Assembly (NCBI RefSeq): GCF_048595595.1 | Contig: NZ_CP184347.1 | Reading direction: 5' to 3' (one strand) | Source: Bacteroides pyogenes_A | Lineage (GTDB): Bacteria > Bacteroidota > Bacteroidia > Bacteroidales > Bacteroidaceae | Length of the DNA stretch: 64,000 bases | Translations under genes and position numbers: made by a program | The notes under the pieces: generated by a model | Databases searched by the model: none | Seen by the model: only the letters and a program-made list of their open reading frames with translations | What the model was told of the DNA's origin: nothing | Shown here: one piece after another, positions 44,579-54,663 of the stretch | Numbering within the stretch: the stretch's first letter is position 1 | Layout of the letters: each line of letters opens with the position of its first letter

Positions 44579-45535
44579 CTATTTGCTTACGACGTTTTCC
44601 GGCTTGCCGTTGATATATGCCTGCAAATTGCCCACGGCAAGATTGATGAGCCGTTCACGGGCTGCTGTCGTAGCCCATGCTATATGAGGTGTGATATAGC
44701 AGTTTTTAGCCGTCAGCAACGGATTGTCGGCACGTGGCGGTTCGGTAGAAAGAACATCCACGCCGGCGGCATAAATTTTTCCGCTGTTGAGGGCGTCGGC
44801 CAAGTCCTGCTCGTTGATCAACGGACCCCGACCGGTGTTGATGAGGATACCCGTGGGTTTCATAAGCGCCAGGCGGCGGGCGTTTACCAATCCGCGCGTT
44901 TCTTCGGTAAGCGGACAGTGCAGGCTGACGATATCGCACTCGCTGAATAGCTCATCCAGCTCTTTTTTCTTGATTTCGGGCGGCAGCTGGAAAGGAGATT
45001 TCGAAGTAAAAGCATATACTTGCATACCGAAACCTATAGCAATGCGAGCGGTGGTATATCCGGTGTTTCCTAAGCCTATCAAGCCGATTTTCTTATCGCG
45101 CAGAGCGATGAGCGGCGTATCGCGGAAGCAGAAGTCGGCACTTTGCGTCCACCGGCCTTTATGAACCTCTTCGGAGTAGTATCCCACTCGCTGTGTGATG
45201 TTCAAAATATGCGCGAACACCATTTGCGCTACGGACGAGGTGCTGTAGGCAGGAATATTGGTGACAACGATTCCCCGTTCCTTGGCTGCTGCCACATCCA
45301 CGACGTTGTATCCGGTAGCCAATACCCCGATATATTTCAATGCGGGCAATGCCTCCATGTGCTTTGCCTTTATCACCACCTTATTCGTCAGAACAACTTC
45401 CGCTTCCGCTGCACGTTCCAATAATTCTTCAGGAGCTGTGCGGTCGTAAATCGTACATTCTCCCAGAACCTTCAATGCTTCCCATGACAAATCGCCGGGA
45501 TTGGCGGTAAAACCGTCTAAAACTACTATTTTCAT
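44579..45535 (-). CDS. D-2-hydroxyacid dehydrogenase (glycerate dehydrogenase-like)
   Basis: The 318-residue protein has an NAD-binding Rossmann motif GLIGLGNTGYTTARIA and the catalytic set Arg (NTGRGPLINE), Glu (GVDVLSTEPP) and His (HIAWAT). It matches NAD-dependent glycerate/hydroxypyruvate or lactate-type dehydrogenases; the exact substrate is uncertain. It is the last gene of a three-gene operon after rarA (26-bp gap), although the functional link with rarA is not obvious. Confidence 0.93.
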   Translation of the reverse strand: MKIVVLDGFTANPGDLSWEALKVLGECTIYDRTAPEELLERAAEAEVVLTNKVVIKAKHMEALPALKYIGVLATGYNVVDVAAAKERGIVVTNIPAYSTSSVAQMVFAHILNITQRVGYYSEEVHKGRWTQSADFCFRDTPLIALRDKKIGLIGLGNTGYTTARIAIGFGMQVYAFTSKSPFQLPPEIKKKELDELFSECDIVSLHCPLTEETRGLVNARRLALMKPTGILINTGRGPLINEQDLADALNSGKIYAAGVDVLSTEPPRADNPLLTAKNCYITPHIAWATTAARERLINLAVGNLQAYINGKPENVVSK

Positions 45536-45561
45536 GTTTATCTTACTTATAATTTTGAGTG

Positions 45562-46833
45562 TTATTCTTCAAATTTTTCTCCCCACAACTGTTTCATCCG
45601 TTCCGCATGTTTTCGCTCCGCCGGGTTGTTTTGAGGGTGCCATATTCTTGTTTCTTTCAAATCATCGGGCAGAAACTGCTGCTTTACGAAATTCCCCTCG
45701 TAACTATGCGCGTATTTGTATTCCCGACCGTAGCCCAATTGCTTCATCAGCTTGGTAGGCGCGTTGCGCAAATGAAGCGGTACGGGAAGGTTGCCGGTAG
45801 AACGCACCAACTCTATCGCATCGTTAATGGCAGTGTAGGCAGAGTTGCTTTTGGGGCTGACGGCGAGGTATATCGTTGTTTCCGCCAAAGGAATACGCCC
45901 TTCGGGCCAGCCAATTTTCATCAGCGTGTCGAAGCAGGCATTTGCCAGAAGCAAAGCGTTGGGGTTTGCCAAACCGATGTCTTCGGCCGCCGAGATTACC
46001 AGCCGACGCGCAATGAAAGCGGGATCTTCTCCTCCTTCCACCATCCGGGCAAGCCAATAAATTGCTCCGTCCGGATCGCTTCCCCTGATGGATTTGATGA
46101 ATGCGGAAACGATATCGTAGTGCATCTCTCCGTCTTTATCGTAGGCCAACGGGTTTTGTTGCAAGCGTTCGGTCACCATGTCGTCGGTTATCACAACGGG
46201 ATCTTTCGCTTCCGACTCTACGACAAGTTCCAGAATATTGAGCAATTTGCGGGCATCTCCCCCCGAAAAGCGCAACATGGCATCCGTTTCTTTCAGTTGA
46301 ATATCGCGTGTTTTTAAAACGTTGTCGACAGTGAGCGCACGTTGCAACAGTTCGAGCAGGTCGTCTTTTTCCAAAGATTTCAGCACATACAACTGGCAAC
46401 GCGAAAGAAGAGGGCGGACCACTTCGAACGAAGGGTTTTCGGTGGTCGCTCCGATAAGGGTAACCACGCCCTGTTCCACCGCGCCCAAAAGCGAGTCTTG
46501 CTGGGATTTGCTGAACCGGTGGATTTCGTCGATAAACAAAATGGGGCTGGCTTGCGAGAAAAAACGGTTGTTTTTGGCACGCTCTATGACTTCTCTTACG
46601 TCTTTCACGCCCGACGTCACCGCGCTTAACGTATAGAACGGCGTTTCCAGTTTGTTGGCGATAATCTGGGCCAGCGTTGTTTTTCCTACTCCGGGAGGTC
46701 CCCAAAGAATAAATGACGAGATACGCCCCGCTTCAATCATTTTCCGCAGAATCGCGTCCGGTCCGACCAGATGTTTCTGACCGATATATTCATCCAACGT
46801 TTTAGGGCGTAGCCGTTCGGCAAGAGGTTGCAT
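45562..46833 (-). CDS. rarA: Replication-associated recombination protein A (RarA/MgsA)
   Basis: The 423-residue AAA+ ATPase has MQPLAERLRPKTLDEYIGQKHLVG at its start, a Walker A GPPGVGKTT, Walker B LFIDEIHR, sensor-1-like GATTENPSFE and the C-terminal MgsA/RarA domain. It acts at stalled replication forks. The gene starts 11 bp after the DUF5686 gene. Confidence 0.95.
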   Translation of the reverse strand: MQPLAERLRPKTLDEYIGQKHLVGPDAILRKMIEAGRISSFILWGPPGVGKTTLAQIIANKLETPFYTLSAVTSGVKDVREVIERAKNNRFFSQASPILFIDEIHRFSKSQQDSLLGAVEQGVVTLIGATTENPSFEVVRPLLSRCQLYVLKSLEKDDLLELLQRALTVDNVLKTRDIQLKETDAMLRFSGGDARKLLNILELVVESEAKDPVVITDDMVTERLQQNPLAYDKDGEMHYDIVSAFIKSIRGSDPDGAIYWLARMVEGGEDPAFIARRLVISAAEDIGLANPNALLLANACFDTLMKIGWPEGRIPLAETTIYLAVSPKSNSAYTAINDAIELVRSTGNLPVPLHLRNAPTKLMKQLGYGREYKYAHSYEGNFVKQQFLPDDLKETRIWHPQNNPAERKHAERMKQLWGEKFEE

Positions 46834-46844
46834 ATCAAAAGTCT

Positions 46845-49424
46845 TTAAAACACCATCAATACCATAAACCGGATGCCGTTCTTATTGATATTCGGCTTGT
46901 CGCGATAGGTAAAGCGGTGCACATATTCTATATGTAGTAATTTAAAAATATTGTAGATACCCACACTTCCTTCTATATAAGGAATCTTGGAATCCATCAC
47001 GAAGCTGGTATATTTTCCGTTTCGCGCAGGAAAACGGAACAATTCGGGGTTATTGCTCTTGAAAGGATTGTTTTTATCGGTAAGGCTCCCCCACAGCGTG
47101 CGGATACGGAACATTTCCCTCCATTTCAAGTTCTTCAATAAAGGAATGCGGTTGAAAAGTTTGCCATTCATATCGTAAGATAAAGAAAGAGAGGCAAAGC
47201 GGTCGTTCAGAAATTCCATATTGTTGATCAGGCAAAACGTTTCGCGTTGCGTAATATAGGAAAGATTTGCCTCCGGAAGAATCAGGAACGGGAAAGGAAC
47301 GGTATTCCATTCTGCGCCGGCTTTAAGGCTCATGTCGATCTTACCCCATGAGGCAGGCAGCCAAAAACGTTTCCATACGCTTGCTTCGGTACGGTTGAAG
47401 TTGTATTCTCCGCCTAAGACACCCTTGATGCCGATGGTGTGGTTGAGAGTGAAAATCGGAGCGTCTAATGACACAGGAACCCGCCTCTGTTTTGAGTTGA
47501 CGAAAGATTCTCCCGGCGCATAACGAAGGGTGACGCTGGCCTCGCAAGTGGTGATATCATGAATGGGAACGGTATTTTCCACATTGGGCAAATATTCCAA
47601 TTTCCCGGCAGGCTCGTCGTTCCTCCACCGGAACATCGCTTTCACTCCCAAGCCGGTTTGCGATTCCAATTCGTAATTGAGGGTAGCGTCACGGATATAC
47701 GACATCTGGTCTACGGTAGTGGTTTTGAACGAAACAAAAACGTTGTCTTTATCCGTGAACAGGAATTTATCCATCGGCGACATCACATCATAGCTATATG
47801 AAGCCGAAATATGATGTTTGGGGAATTCCCACACTACGTAATCCCGTTTATTGAAAGAATAGGTCACCGTGCCTCGGTATTTCCAACGTTGATCTTTCAA
47901 GCCATAAGCCCCGTATCCGCTCAAGAACCAGTGAGGATGAAAATGGGCTGTGGTCATTCCGCTCAACCGAAAGCGGGTTCCGTCGATATAGTTGCCCGAA
48001 ATCATCGTATTGATAGGACCTAAATCGAACTTGCTCGGATTCTCTTTGGTTCCTCCTATCTCCACAAAGTTTTCAATCAAAGCCTTCGCTCCGAAAATGA
48101 TATATTTGAAACCCGGAATCTGCTCGATGCGGTTGATGAAGACATCCATGTTGCTTTCCGTCTTGGTCAGAGGCACTTCCCGCACGCTTGCCCAATATTC
48201 GTCGCTCTTTGAAAGCATATCGGCTTCTTTGATGACAGGACCTTTGAAACGGAACAAACGGGCTTCTATCGGATCGAAGTTATAATTGCTGTATTTTATC
48301 ACCCGCTCTACTTGCACCCCTCCGTTGGATTTATTCGTATTCCATGAGAGATCTACGGTCATATCGTCGTTGACCAACACCCAATTGCCGTTAGGGAGCT
48401 GCTTGTACTGTTGCACAATGTCCATTTGGTTGACGAAATTCACTCCGGTCTTCTTAGGCAAATTCATCGTACATTTCTGTACCGCATAAGTAGAATCTTT
48501 CAATACATATAAATGTCCGGTAAAACCGAAATCTTGAGAATTCTGAGGAACAAAAGAGAGGTGAACGCATTCCCGGTTGTCGACCATCAATGTGTCCATC
48601 AGGTAAAACTTGTAGAACGAAATGGCATTGACTCCGATAGGGCTGACAAAACGTTGTTGCAGAAGTCGGATTTCATCGTCATAGATGTTGATATCGGAAA
48701 AAACATCTTTGAGCACCGTCCCCAGCATATCGCCCGTAGAAAAGAATTCTTCGATGCCGTTGGAGTTGCGCCCTTTAATAATGGTCTTCTTACTTTCGGG
48801 AGATTTCCGGAAGATTGTTTGCGAAGCCGTTTCCTGAACCGAAATGGGCAGGATGAGTTTCTGCGTGGTTTCCGACACTTCGACCTGATCTTTCAGGAAA
48901 GCATACTTTTTATATATCCCTTTTTCGAGCTTTTCCGGCGTCAGGTCGTTGATGGACATCTTCATCTTTTCGTACTTGTCGTACCGGTAGTAATTGTTGG
49001 CTTCGAGAACCTGGGCCTTTTTATGTTGAATGACTTTTTTCATGAACTCCACCGCAGGATTGTTTTTCCGGGAATATTTTTCTTTTTGCGGCTTTACAAC
49101 AACTTCTTTCAACAACACATTATCCGGAGCCAGCTTCACGTTAATAGTTTGATTTCCCGCCCCGATCTTTACAACCTTGCTGCTGTATCCTATAGCAGAG
49201 AAGACCAGCTTTTCTCCGCTTCTGCGGGCGCCGAGCTTATATTCTCCATTGATATCGGTAATGGTGCCCACATCCCGTTTGTCCTGGTAATAGATGGAGA
49301 TGTACATGAGCGGCTCGTTGGTGAGCGAATCGGTGACAACTCCTTTTATCTGTTGCCCAAAAGCGCTTAGAGCGACTGCTGTAAATAAAAAAAATATCGT
49401 TATTTTAGAGTATAATTGTTTCAT
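46845..49424 (-). CDS. DUF5686 outer-membrane protein with carboxypeptidase-like regulatory domain
   Basis: The 859-residue protein has a signal peptide (FFLFTAVALSAFGQ), an N-terminal carboxypeptidase-D-like beta-sandwich (about 25-110; GVVTDSLTNEPLMYISIYYQ) and a large DUF5686 region with predicted beta-barrel strands at the C-terminus (FTYRDKPNINKNGIRFMVLMVF). The family is specific to Bacteroidota and thought to sit in the outer membrane; its function is unknown. It has a TAACTTTG element 20 bp upstream at 49444-49451 (minus) and leads the rarA operon. Confidence 0.88.
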   Translation of the reverse strand: MKQLYSKITIFFLFTAVALSAFGQQIKGVVTDSLTNEPLMYISIYYQDKRDVGTITDINGEYKLGARRSGEKLVFSAIGYSSKVVKIGAGNQTINVKLAPDNVLLKEVVVKPQKEKYSRKNNPAVEFMKKVIQHKKAQVLEANNYYRYDKYEKMKMSINDLTPEKLEKGIYKKYAFLKDQVEVSETTQKLILPISVQETASQTIFRKSPESKKTIIKGRNSNGIEEFFSTGDMLGTVLKDVFSDINIYDDEIRLLQQRFVSPIGVNAISFYKFYLMDTLMVDNRECVHLSFVPQNSQDFGFTGHLYVLKDSTYAVQKCTMNLPKKTGVNFVNQMDIVQQYKQLPNGNWVLVNDDMTVDLSWNTNKSNGGVQVERVIKYSNYNFDPIEARLFRFKGPVIKEADMLSKSDEYWASVREVPLTKTESNMDVFINRIEQIPGFKYIIFGAKALIENFVEIGGTKENPSKFDLGPINTMISGNYIDGTRFRLSGMTTAHFHPHWFLSGYGAYGLKDQRWKYRGTVTYSFNKRDYVVWEFPKHHISASYSYDVMSPMDKFLFTDKDNVFVSFKTTTVDQMSYIRDATLNYELESQTGLGVKAMFRWRNDEPAGKLEYLPNVENTVPIHDITTCEASVTLRYAPGESFVNSKQRRVPVSLDAPIFTLNHTIGIKGVLGGEYNFNRTEASVWKRFWLPASWGKIDMSLKAGAEWNTVPFPFLILPEANLSYITQRETFCLINNMEFLNDRFASLSLSYDMNGKLFNRIPLLKNLKWREMFRIRTLWGSLTDKNNPFKSNNPELFRFPARNGKYTSFVMDSKIPYIEGSVGIYNIFKLLHIEYVHRFTYRDKPNINKNGIRFMVLMVF

Positions 49425-49506
49425 AACGTTCGCAGTAGATTTACAAAGTTAGCAAATTACTCCGATAACCTCCGGTTTATATAACGTTTTTTACTCATCG
49501 TGATTG

Positions 49507-50592
49507 CTATTGCTCCGTCAGTATCTGCACAATACGCTCTGCCGTACGTCCATCCCACCGCTCAGGCAGTTCACCTTGTTTCCATTCGCCTTTTAGCAAT
49601 TTGTCGACAGCCTGCGCCAAAGATTCGGGATCCTCTCCTACCAGCTCATTGGTTCCCATCCGCCATGTCTCAGGATGTTCTGCATATGTGTTCAGAGTAA
49701 TACATGGAATACCCAGGAATGTCGCCTCTTCAGCCACGTTTCCGGAGTCTGTGATAATTCCTTTCGCCTTATTCACCAAATAGCCGAAAAACAAGTAGTT
49801 CTGCGGCGGCATAATATGAAAATTCGGCGCTTCGAAACCTATTTCTTTAATGGTGTCGCGCACATAGGTGTGAAGCGGCGCCACAACCGGTGTTCCTGCA
49901 GATTTATCGACCACAGCTTCCAGTAATTGGCGCAAGTTGTTTTTATTATTCAATATTATTCGACGATTGAGAGTGAATAGCAGATACTCTTTTTCCTGAA
50001 GCCCCAATACTGAAAACCATACCGGTTTCAACAGGCGGTTTCGATTATAACGTATACTGTCTATCAATATATTTCCTACATAAAAAACGTTTTCCCTTTC
50101 CGTTCCGGTTTGATTCAGGTTTCTGTTGGCCACCATTCCTGCCGTAAACAGATAATCGGATAGTCCGTCTGTTATCATACGGTTGACTTCTTTAGGCATA
50201 TTCATGTCGAAAGAACGGGTTCCGGCTACCAGATGCGCTACTTTGATACCTTGTTTCTTAGCCACGATAGCACAACTCATGGTTGCGGTCAAATCATCGA
50301 CTACAAGAACGACATGAGTGGGATTCTCCGTCAACTCTTTTTCAAAAGCAATCATTATTCCGGCGGCCAAATTGATGGGATTGCTGCTTTCCACTTCCAG
50401 ATAAGCATCCGGGGCTTTCATATCCAAGTCGGCAAACAAGGATGCATCCAAGCTGGTGTCATTCCGTTTACCCGTGTATATCAACCGGTAAGAGATTGTT
50501 TTACCCTGCGCCCGCGCAGCTTCGATAGCACGTGTAATGGGGGCTATCTTCATGAAATTGGGGCGTGCCCCGGCAACAATTGTTATTTTCAT
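49507..50592 (-). CDS. wecB: Non-hydrolysing UDP-N-acetylglucosamine 2-epimerase
   Basis: The ATG at 50590-50592 gives 361 residues starting MKITIVAGARPNFMKIAPI; a longer start at 50619 adds a basic tail that is not typical. It has the epimerase motif ITDSGNVAEEATFLGIPCI and interconverts UDP-GlcNAc and UDP-ManNAc for surface polysaccharide synthesis. There are no other polysaccharide genes adjacent. A TACATTTG element lies on the minus strand at 50617-50624. Confidence 0.94.
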   Translation of the reverse strand: MKITIVAGARPNFMKIAPITRAIEAARAQGKTISYRLIYTGKRNDTSLDASLFADLDMKAPDAYLEVESSNPINLAAGIMIAFEKELTENPTHVVLVVDDLTATMSCAIVAKKQGIKVAHLVAGTRSFDMNMPKEVNRMITDGLSDYLFTAGMVANRNLNQTGTERENVFYVGNILIDSIRYNRNRLLKPVWFSVLGLQEKEYLLFTLNRRIILNNKNNLRQLLEAVVDKSAGTPVVAPLHTYVRDTIKEIGFEAPNFHIMPPQNYLFFGYLVNKAKGIITDSGNVAEEATFLGIPCITLNTYAEHPETWRMGTNELVGEDPESLAQAVDKLLKGEWKQGELPERWDGRTAERIVQILTEQ

Positions 50593-50674
50593 ATATTTTC
50601 TATACTTTTCGCGAAGCAAATGTACATTTTCTTACGGAATTTATTTGTTACTTTGCACATAAAATAACAAATAT

Positions 50675-51295
50675 ATGCTCACATTCGTTCAATTTCTGGA
50701 TTTTATCGGTACATTTGCTTTTGCCATCAGCGGTATTCGCTTGGCTTCTGCCAAGCGCTTCGACTGGTTTGGAGCGTATGTTGTAGGGTTTGTTACTGCC
50801 ATCGGAGGCGGTACGATTCGGGATGTCTTACTCGATGTCACTCCCGGCTGGATGACAAATCCCATTTATTTAATATGTACAGGATTGGCATTGCTATGGG
50901 TGATTTGCTTTAGCCGTTCGTTAATACGTCTCAACAATACTTTTTTTATCTTCGACACTATCGGTCTGGCCCTTTTTACAGTTGTCGGCGTAGGAAAAAG
51001 TCTGGCGTTGGGGTATCCTTTCTGGGTGGCCATAATCATGGGAGGAATGACCGGATCTGCAGGCGGAGTGATTCGCGACGTGTTTATCAATGAAATTCCG
51101 TTGATATTCCGCAAGGAAATTTATGCCATGGCATGTATACTCGGAGGAGTGGCATATTGGATATGCGATGCAATACATTTAGAATCGTATGCTTGTCAGA
51201 TAATAACCGGAATAACGGTTTTTCTTTCTCGTATTCTGGCCGTAAAATATCACATTTGCCTGCCTACTCTGAAGGGAGGAGAAGACGCGGTCTAA
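50675..51295 (+). CDS. TRIC-like small cation channel family membrane protein (UPF0126/YicG type)
   Basis: The 206-residue protein has seven predicted membrane segments and two inverted repeats with glycine-rich loops (AIGGGTIRDVLL and GSAGGVIRDVF). These match the bacterial trimeric intracellular cation channel family. It is divergent from wecB, 83 bp apart. Its physiological role is not known. Confidence 0.9.
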   Translation: MLTFVQFLDFIGTFAFAISGIRLASAKRFDWFGAYVVGFVTAIGGGTIRDVLLDVTPGWMTNPIYLICTGLALLWVICFSRSLIRLNNTFFIFDTIGLALFTVVGVGKSLALGYPFWVAIIMGGMTGSAGGVIRDVFINEIPLIFRKEIYAMACILGGVAYWICDAIHLESYACQIITGITVFLSRILAVKYHICLPTLKGGEDAV

Positions 51296-51593
51296 TTAAG
51301 CACACATAAAATAAGCAGACATATTGATCATTAACGTCTATTTCTCCACGAAAGCCGATAGCCTGTCGGTTTTGCATTGTTGCGTAAATCCGCTGTCGAG
51401 CCATTATTAAACACCTTTATTAGCGGTCCTCCGAATTACGGGTGAAGAATTTTATAACAGCATTGCCTTTCTGATCGATAGCCATTCGGTAATTCTCTAT
51501 TGGCGCATTAAAAATCAACCCCTTCCCACCCCCCCGTAAAGGATATTGTATGCCTGACCGTACTATGGAAGATAAGAAAACAGAAAATCATTT
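51296..51593. other. Possible decayed coding sequence on the minus strand
   Basis: This stretch has no complete gene. On the minus strand, two frames contain protein-like segments (GLIFNAPIENYRMAIDQKGN, ending NSEDR, and further on NNGSTADLRNNAKPTGYR, ending WRNRR) interrupted by stops and frame changes. A run of seven guanines on the minus strand (CCCCCCC around 51529-51535 on plus) is a likely frameshift point. Confidence 0.35.
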
Positions 51594-51797
51594 TTAACTT
51601 CTAATGAATAAGGCATGACAAGAAGAATATACTGACCAATCATTGGTAATGCCGTGAGGACGTTTATCTAGTAGTTTGCCAACGTGACAACCTTCTCTTT
51701 GGGCTTCTATTTTTTCTTTCTTATTTTGCCCCGGAAGCGATGCTATTCCAGCCCATAGTACCAACAACAATATCGGAATTTGTATTTTTATTTTCAT
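51594..51797 (-). CDS. Short hypothetical protein with signal peptide, possibly the 5' remnant of a larger gene
   Basis: The 67-residue frame starts with a signal-peptide-like MKIKIQIPILLLVLWAGIAS and ends shortly after SVYSSCHALFIRS. No family was recognised. The following 300 bp on the same strand show decayed protein-like frames, so this may be the start of a broken secreted protein rather than a real small gene. Confidence 0.4.
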   Translation of the reverse strand: MKIKIQIPILLLVLWAGIASLPGQNKKEKIEAQREGCHVGKLLDKRPHGITNDWSVYSSCHALFIRS

Positions 51798-52009
51798 CTT
51801 TGTGATGTTTCAGTAAATATACATATTAATAACAATTCTTTATATAAAAAAGATGCTTTTTTTACTCCAAGATGAATGTAAAATCTATAATAAGCCCTAA
51901 TTGACAACTTTTCTATTCAAAAATGATAAAAATTACCCCATAGCATTGTAATGAAATGTCTAAATTGCACAAATAAAGAAAAAAATATTAACCATAAACT
52001 CTTATCTAT

Positions 52010-52513
52010 ATGAAAAGTTTAAGTTTCAGAAAAGATCTTATTGGAGTTCAAGAGGAGTTATTGCGCTTTGCATATAAACTGACAGCCGATCGGGATGAGG
52101 CAAACGATCTGTTGCAAGAAACATCTCTGAAAGCTTTGGACAATGAAGAAAAATATATGCCCGATACAAATTTTAAGGGATGGATGTATACGATTATGCG
52201 AAATATCTTCATCAATAATTATCGGAAAATAATACGCGATCAGACCTATGTAGACCGGACCGACAATTTATATCATTTAAACCTTCCACAAAACTCGGGA
52301 TTTGACAGTACCGAGGGTGCTTATGACTTTAAAGAAATGTACAGGATTATACATTCGCTTCCAGAAGAATATAAAATACCTTTTTCTATGCACGCATCCG
52401 GTTTTAAATATCGGGAAATTGCCGAAAAATTAGGTTTACCGTTAGGCACGGTAAAAAGCCGGATATTTTTCACTCGTCAGCGTTTACAGCAAGAGCTGAA
52501 AGATTTTATGTAA
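52010..52513 (+). CDS. ECF-type RNA polymerase sigma factor
   Basis: The 167-residue protein has region 2 (RFAYKLTADRDEANDLLQETSLKAL, NFKGWMYTIMRNIFINNYRK) and region 4 (SLPEEYKIPFSMHASGFKYREIAEKLGLPLGTVKSRI). No anti-sigma factor or typical SusC/SusD partner is adjacent, so it appears to be an orphan ECF factor, as found in many Bacteroidales. Target promoters are not apparent. Confidence 0.95.
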   Translation: MKSLSFRKDLIGVQEELLRFAYKLTADRDEANDLLQETSLKALDNEEKYMPDTNFKGWMYTIMRNIFINNYRKIIRDQTYVDRTDNLYHLNLPQNSGFDSTEGAYDFKEMYRIIHSLPEEYKIPFSMHASGFKYREIAEKLGLPLGTVKSRIFFTRQRLQQELKDFM

Positions 52514-52634
52514 AAACAACATTCGCGGATATATAATTTAGCGGATATATAATTTAATGGAGTATCGAGATATTTCGTTACTCCATTTTCTATAAATATT
52601 TCCCGGTTTTTTATCATAATGTCAAATGATTCTG

Positions 52635-52642
52635 TATATTTG
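52635..52642 (+). promoter_or_regulatory. -7 promoter element for the decarboxylase-like gene
   Basis: TATATTTG fits TAnnTTTG and is followed after 47 bp by the ATG at 52690. No -33 TTG at the usual spacing was found. Confidence 0.4.
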
Positions 52643-52689
52643 CGAAGACTAGTTAACCTTATTGTATAAAAAACATTCTGATTTATGCT

Positions 52690-54465
52690 ATGAAAAAGGA
52701 AATAAGATTTAGTCTCGTTTATCGGGATATGTGGCAATCGTCCGGAAAGTATCAACCGCGTGTTGACCAGTTGGTAAGAATCGCTCCGCTAATTATCGAA
52801 ATGGGCTGTTTTGCCCGTGTAGAAACAAATGGAGGCGCATTTGAACAAGTAAATCTGTTGTATGGCGAAAACCCTAATGTAGCAGTCCGAGCTTTTACTA
52901 AACCCTTCCGTGAAGCCGGGATTCAAACTCACATGCTCGATCGCGGGCTGAACGCTTTGCGGATGTATCCTGTTCCGGCAGATGTACGCCGGCTGATGTA
53001 CAAAGTAAAGCATGCTCAGGGCGTAGACATTACGCGAATTTTCTGCGGTTTGAATGAAGTAAAAAATATTATTCCTTCCATCCATTACGCTCTTGAAGCA
53101 GGGATGATTCCTCAGGCAACCTTATGTATTACTTTTTCTCCGGTTCATACCGTAGAGTATTATACTGATATCGCTGTTCAGTTGATAGAGGCAGGAGCTT
53201 CGGAAATATGTCTGAAAGACATGGCCGGAATCGGCCGGCCTAAAATGTTGGGCAAACTGACAAAAGCAATTAAAGAGCGATATCCGGAAATAATCATTCA
53301 ATATCACGGGCATAGCGGTCCCGGCCTCTCGATGGCCTCTATTCTTGAAGTTTGCGAAAATGGAGCTGACATCATCGATGTGGCAATGGAGCCTATGTCA
53401 TGGGGAAAAGTTCATCCGGACGTAATATCTGTACAAGCGATGTTGAAAGATGCCGGTTTCCAAGTACCGGAAATTAATATGAAAGCCTATATGAAAGCAC
53501 GCGCCATGACACAGGAGTTCATTGATGACTTTCTGGGTTACTTTATGGATCCTACCAATAAGCATACTTCATCTTTATTGTTGAAGAGTGGTTTGCCAGG
53601 TGGTATGATGGGCTCTATGATGGCGGACTTGAAAGGTGTACATTCCGGCATCAACATGATTTTAAGAAGTAAAAATGAGCCGGAGCTCAGCATTGACGAT
53701 CTTTTAGTGATGCTGTTTGATGAAGTGGAATATGTTTGGCCCAAGCTTGGATATCCTCCTTTAGTGACTCCTTTCAGCCAATACGTGAAGAATGTGGCTT
53801 TAATGAATGTCATGGCCCTTATAAAAGGAGAAGAACGCTGGAGCATGATCGACAACCATACTTGGGACATGATTCTTGGCAAGAGTGGACGATTGCCCGG
53901 ATCTCTTGCTCCTGAAATTATAGCATTGGCCGAAGCGAAAGGATATAAATTTACAGAAGAAGATCCGCAAAAGAATTATCCTGACCAGTTGGATGAATAT
54001 AAAAAAGAAATGAAAGAAAACGGTTGGGATTTTGGACAGGATGATGAAGAGTTGTTCGAGTTGGCAATGCACGATCGCCAATATCGTGATTATAAATCGG
54101 GAATTGCCAAAAAACGTTTTGAGGAAGATCTGCAACGTGCCAAAGATGCGGCTCTTGCCAAACAAGGATTTTCGGATGAAGATGTAAAACGTTTGAAGCG
54201 TGCCAAGGCCGAACCGATAACTGCTGTAGCAAATGGTCAGATTATCTGGGAAATAGATGTACAAACATCTTCTATGGCTCCTGAGATAGGGCGTAAATAT
54301 AGCCCGGATGATGTTTTCTGTTATATTGCCACGCCATGGAACACTTATGACAAAATATTTGCAAATTTCAACGGACGCATCATTGAGGTTTGCGTGAAAC
54401 AGGGAGAAGCTGTAAAGAAAGGGGATGTATTGGCTTATATCGAGAGATGTGAAAAGTCCGCTTGA
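52690..54465 (+). CDS. Oxaloacetate decarboxylase/pyruvate carboxylase-type alpha subunit lacking the biotin lysine
   Basis: The 591-residue protein has the carboxyltransferase TIM barrel of the OadA/PycB family: SLVYRDMWQSSGKYQPRVDQ with the metal ligand Asp, the conserved lysine in CLKDMAGIG, and YHGHSGPG. A second conserved domain spans about 300-450. The C-terminus begins a biotinyl-type fold (NGRIIEVCVKQGEAVKKGDVL) but stops at AYIERCEKSA before the usual AMKM. No alternative frame restores it. Biotin would have to be carried by a separate protein. The gene is not next to oad beta or gamma genes. Confidence 0.9.
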   Translation: MKKEIRFSLVYRDMWQSSGKYQPRVDQLVRIAPLIIEMGCFARVETNGGAFEQVNLLYGENPNVAVRAFTKPFREAGIQTHMLDRGLNALRMYPVPADVRRLMYKVKHAQGVDITRIFCGLNEVKNIIPSIHYALEAGMIPQATLCITFSPVHTVEYYTDIAVQLIEAGASEICLKDMAGIGRPKMLGKLTKAIKERYPEIIIQYHGHSGPGLSMASILEVCENGADIIDVAMEPMSWGKVHPDVISVQAMLKDAGFQVPEINMKAYMKARAMTQEFIDDFLGYFMDPTNKHTSSLLLKSGLPGGMMGSMMADLKGVHSGINMILRSKNEPELSIDDLLVMLFDEVEYVWPKLGYPPLVTPFSQYVKNVALMNVMALIKGEERWSMIDNHTWDMILGKSGRLPGSLAPEIIALAEAKGYKFTEEDPQKNYPDQLDEYKKEMKENGWDFGQDDEELFELAMHDRQYRDYKSGIAKKRFEEDLQRAKDAALAKQGFSDEDVKRLKRAKAEPITAVANGQIIWEIDVQTSSMAPEIGRKYSPDDVFCYIATPWNTYDKIFANFNGRIIEVCVKQGEAVKKGDVLAYIERCEKSA

Positions 54466-54517
54466 TTGCTTTTCTTTTTCTTCCAGATTTAGTTTCTTCT
54501 TTCAGTAGTGGAAAACA

Positions 54518-54550
54518 GGAACCAGATTCATTAATCAGAGAATCTGGTTC
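54518..54550 (+). terminator. Terminator of the decarboxylase-like gene
   Basis: GGAACCAGATTC pairs with GAATCTGGTTC around a 10-nt loop, followed by TTTCTGTTT, about 50 bp after the stop. Confidence 0.8.
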
Positions 54551-54663
54551 TTTCTGTTTGACAATATGAAACGACAGTCTTGCTGAATGAAATCGCAATG
54601 TTGTACCAAACTCATACTTAGCCGTAGCCTATCCCCCCCCAATATTATGTATTTATAAAACAA

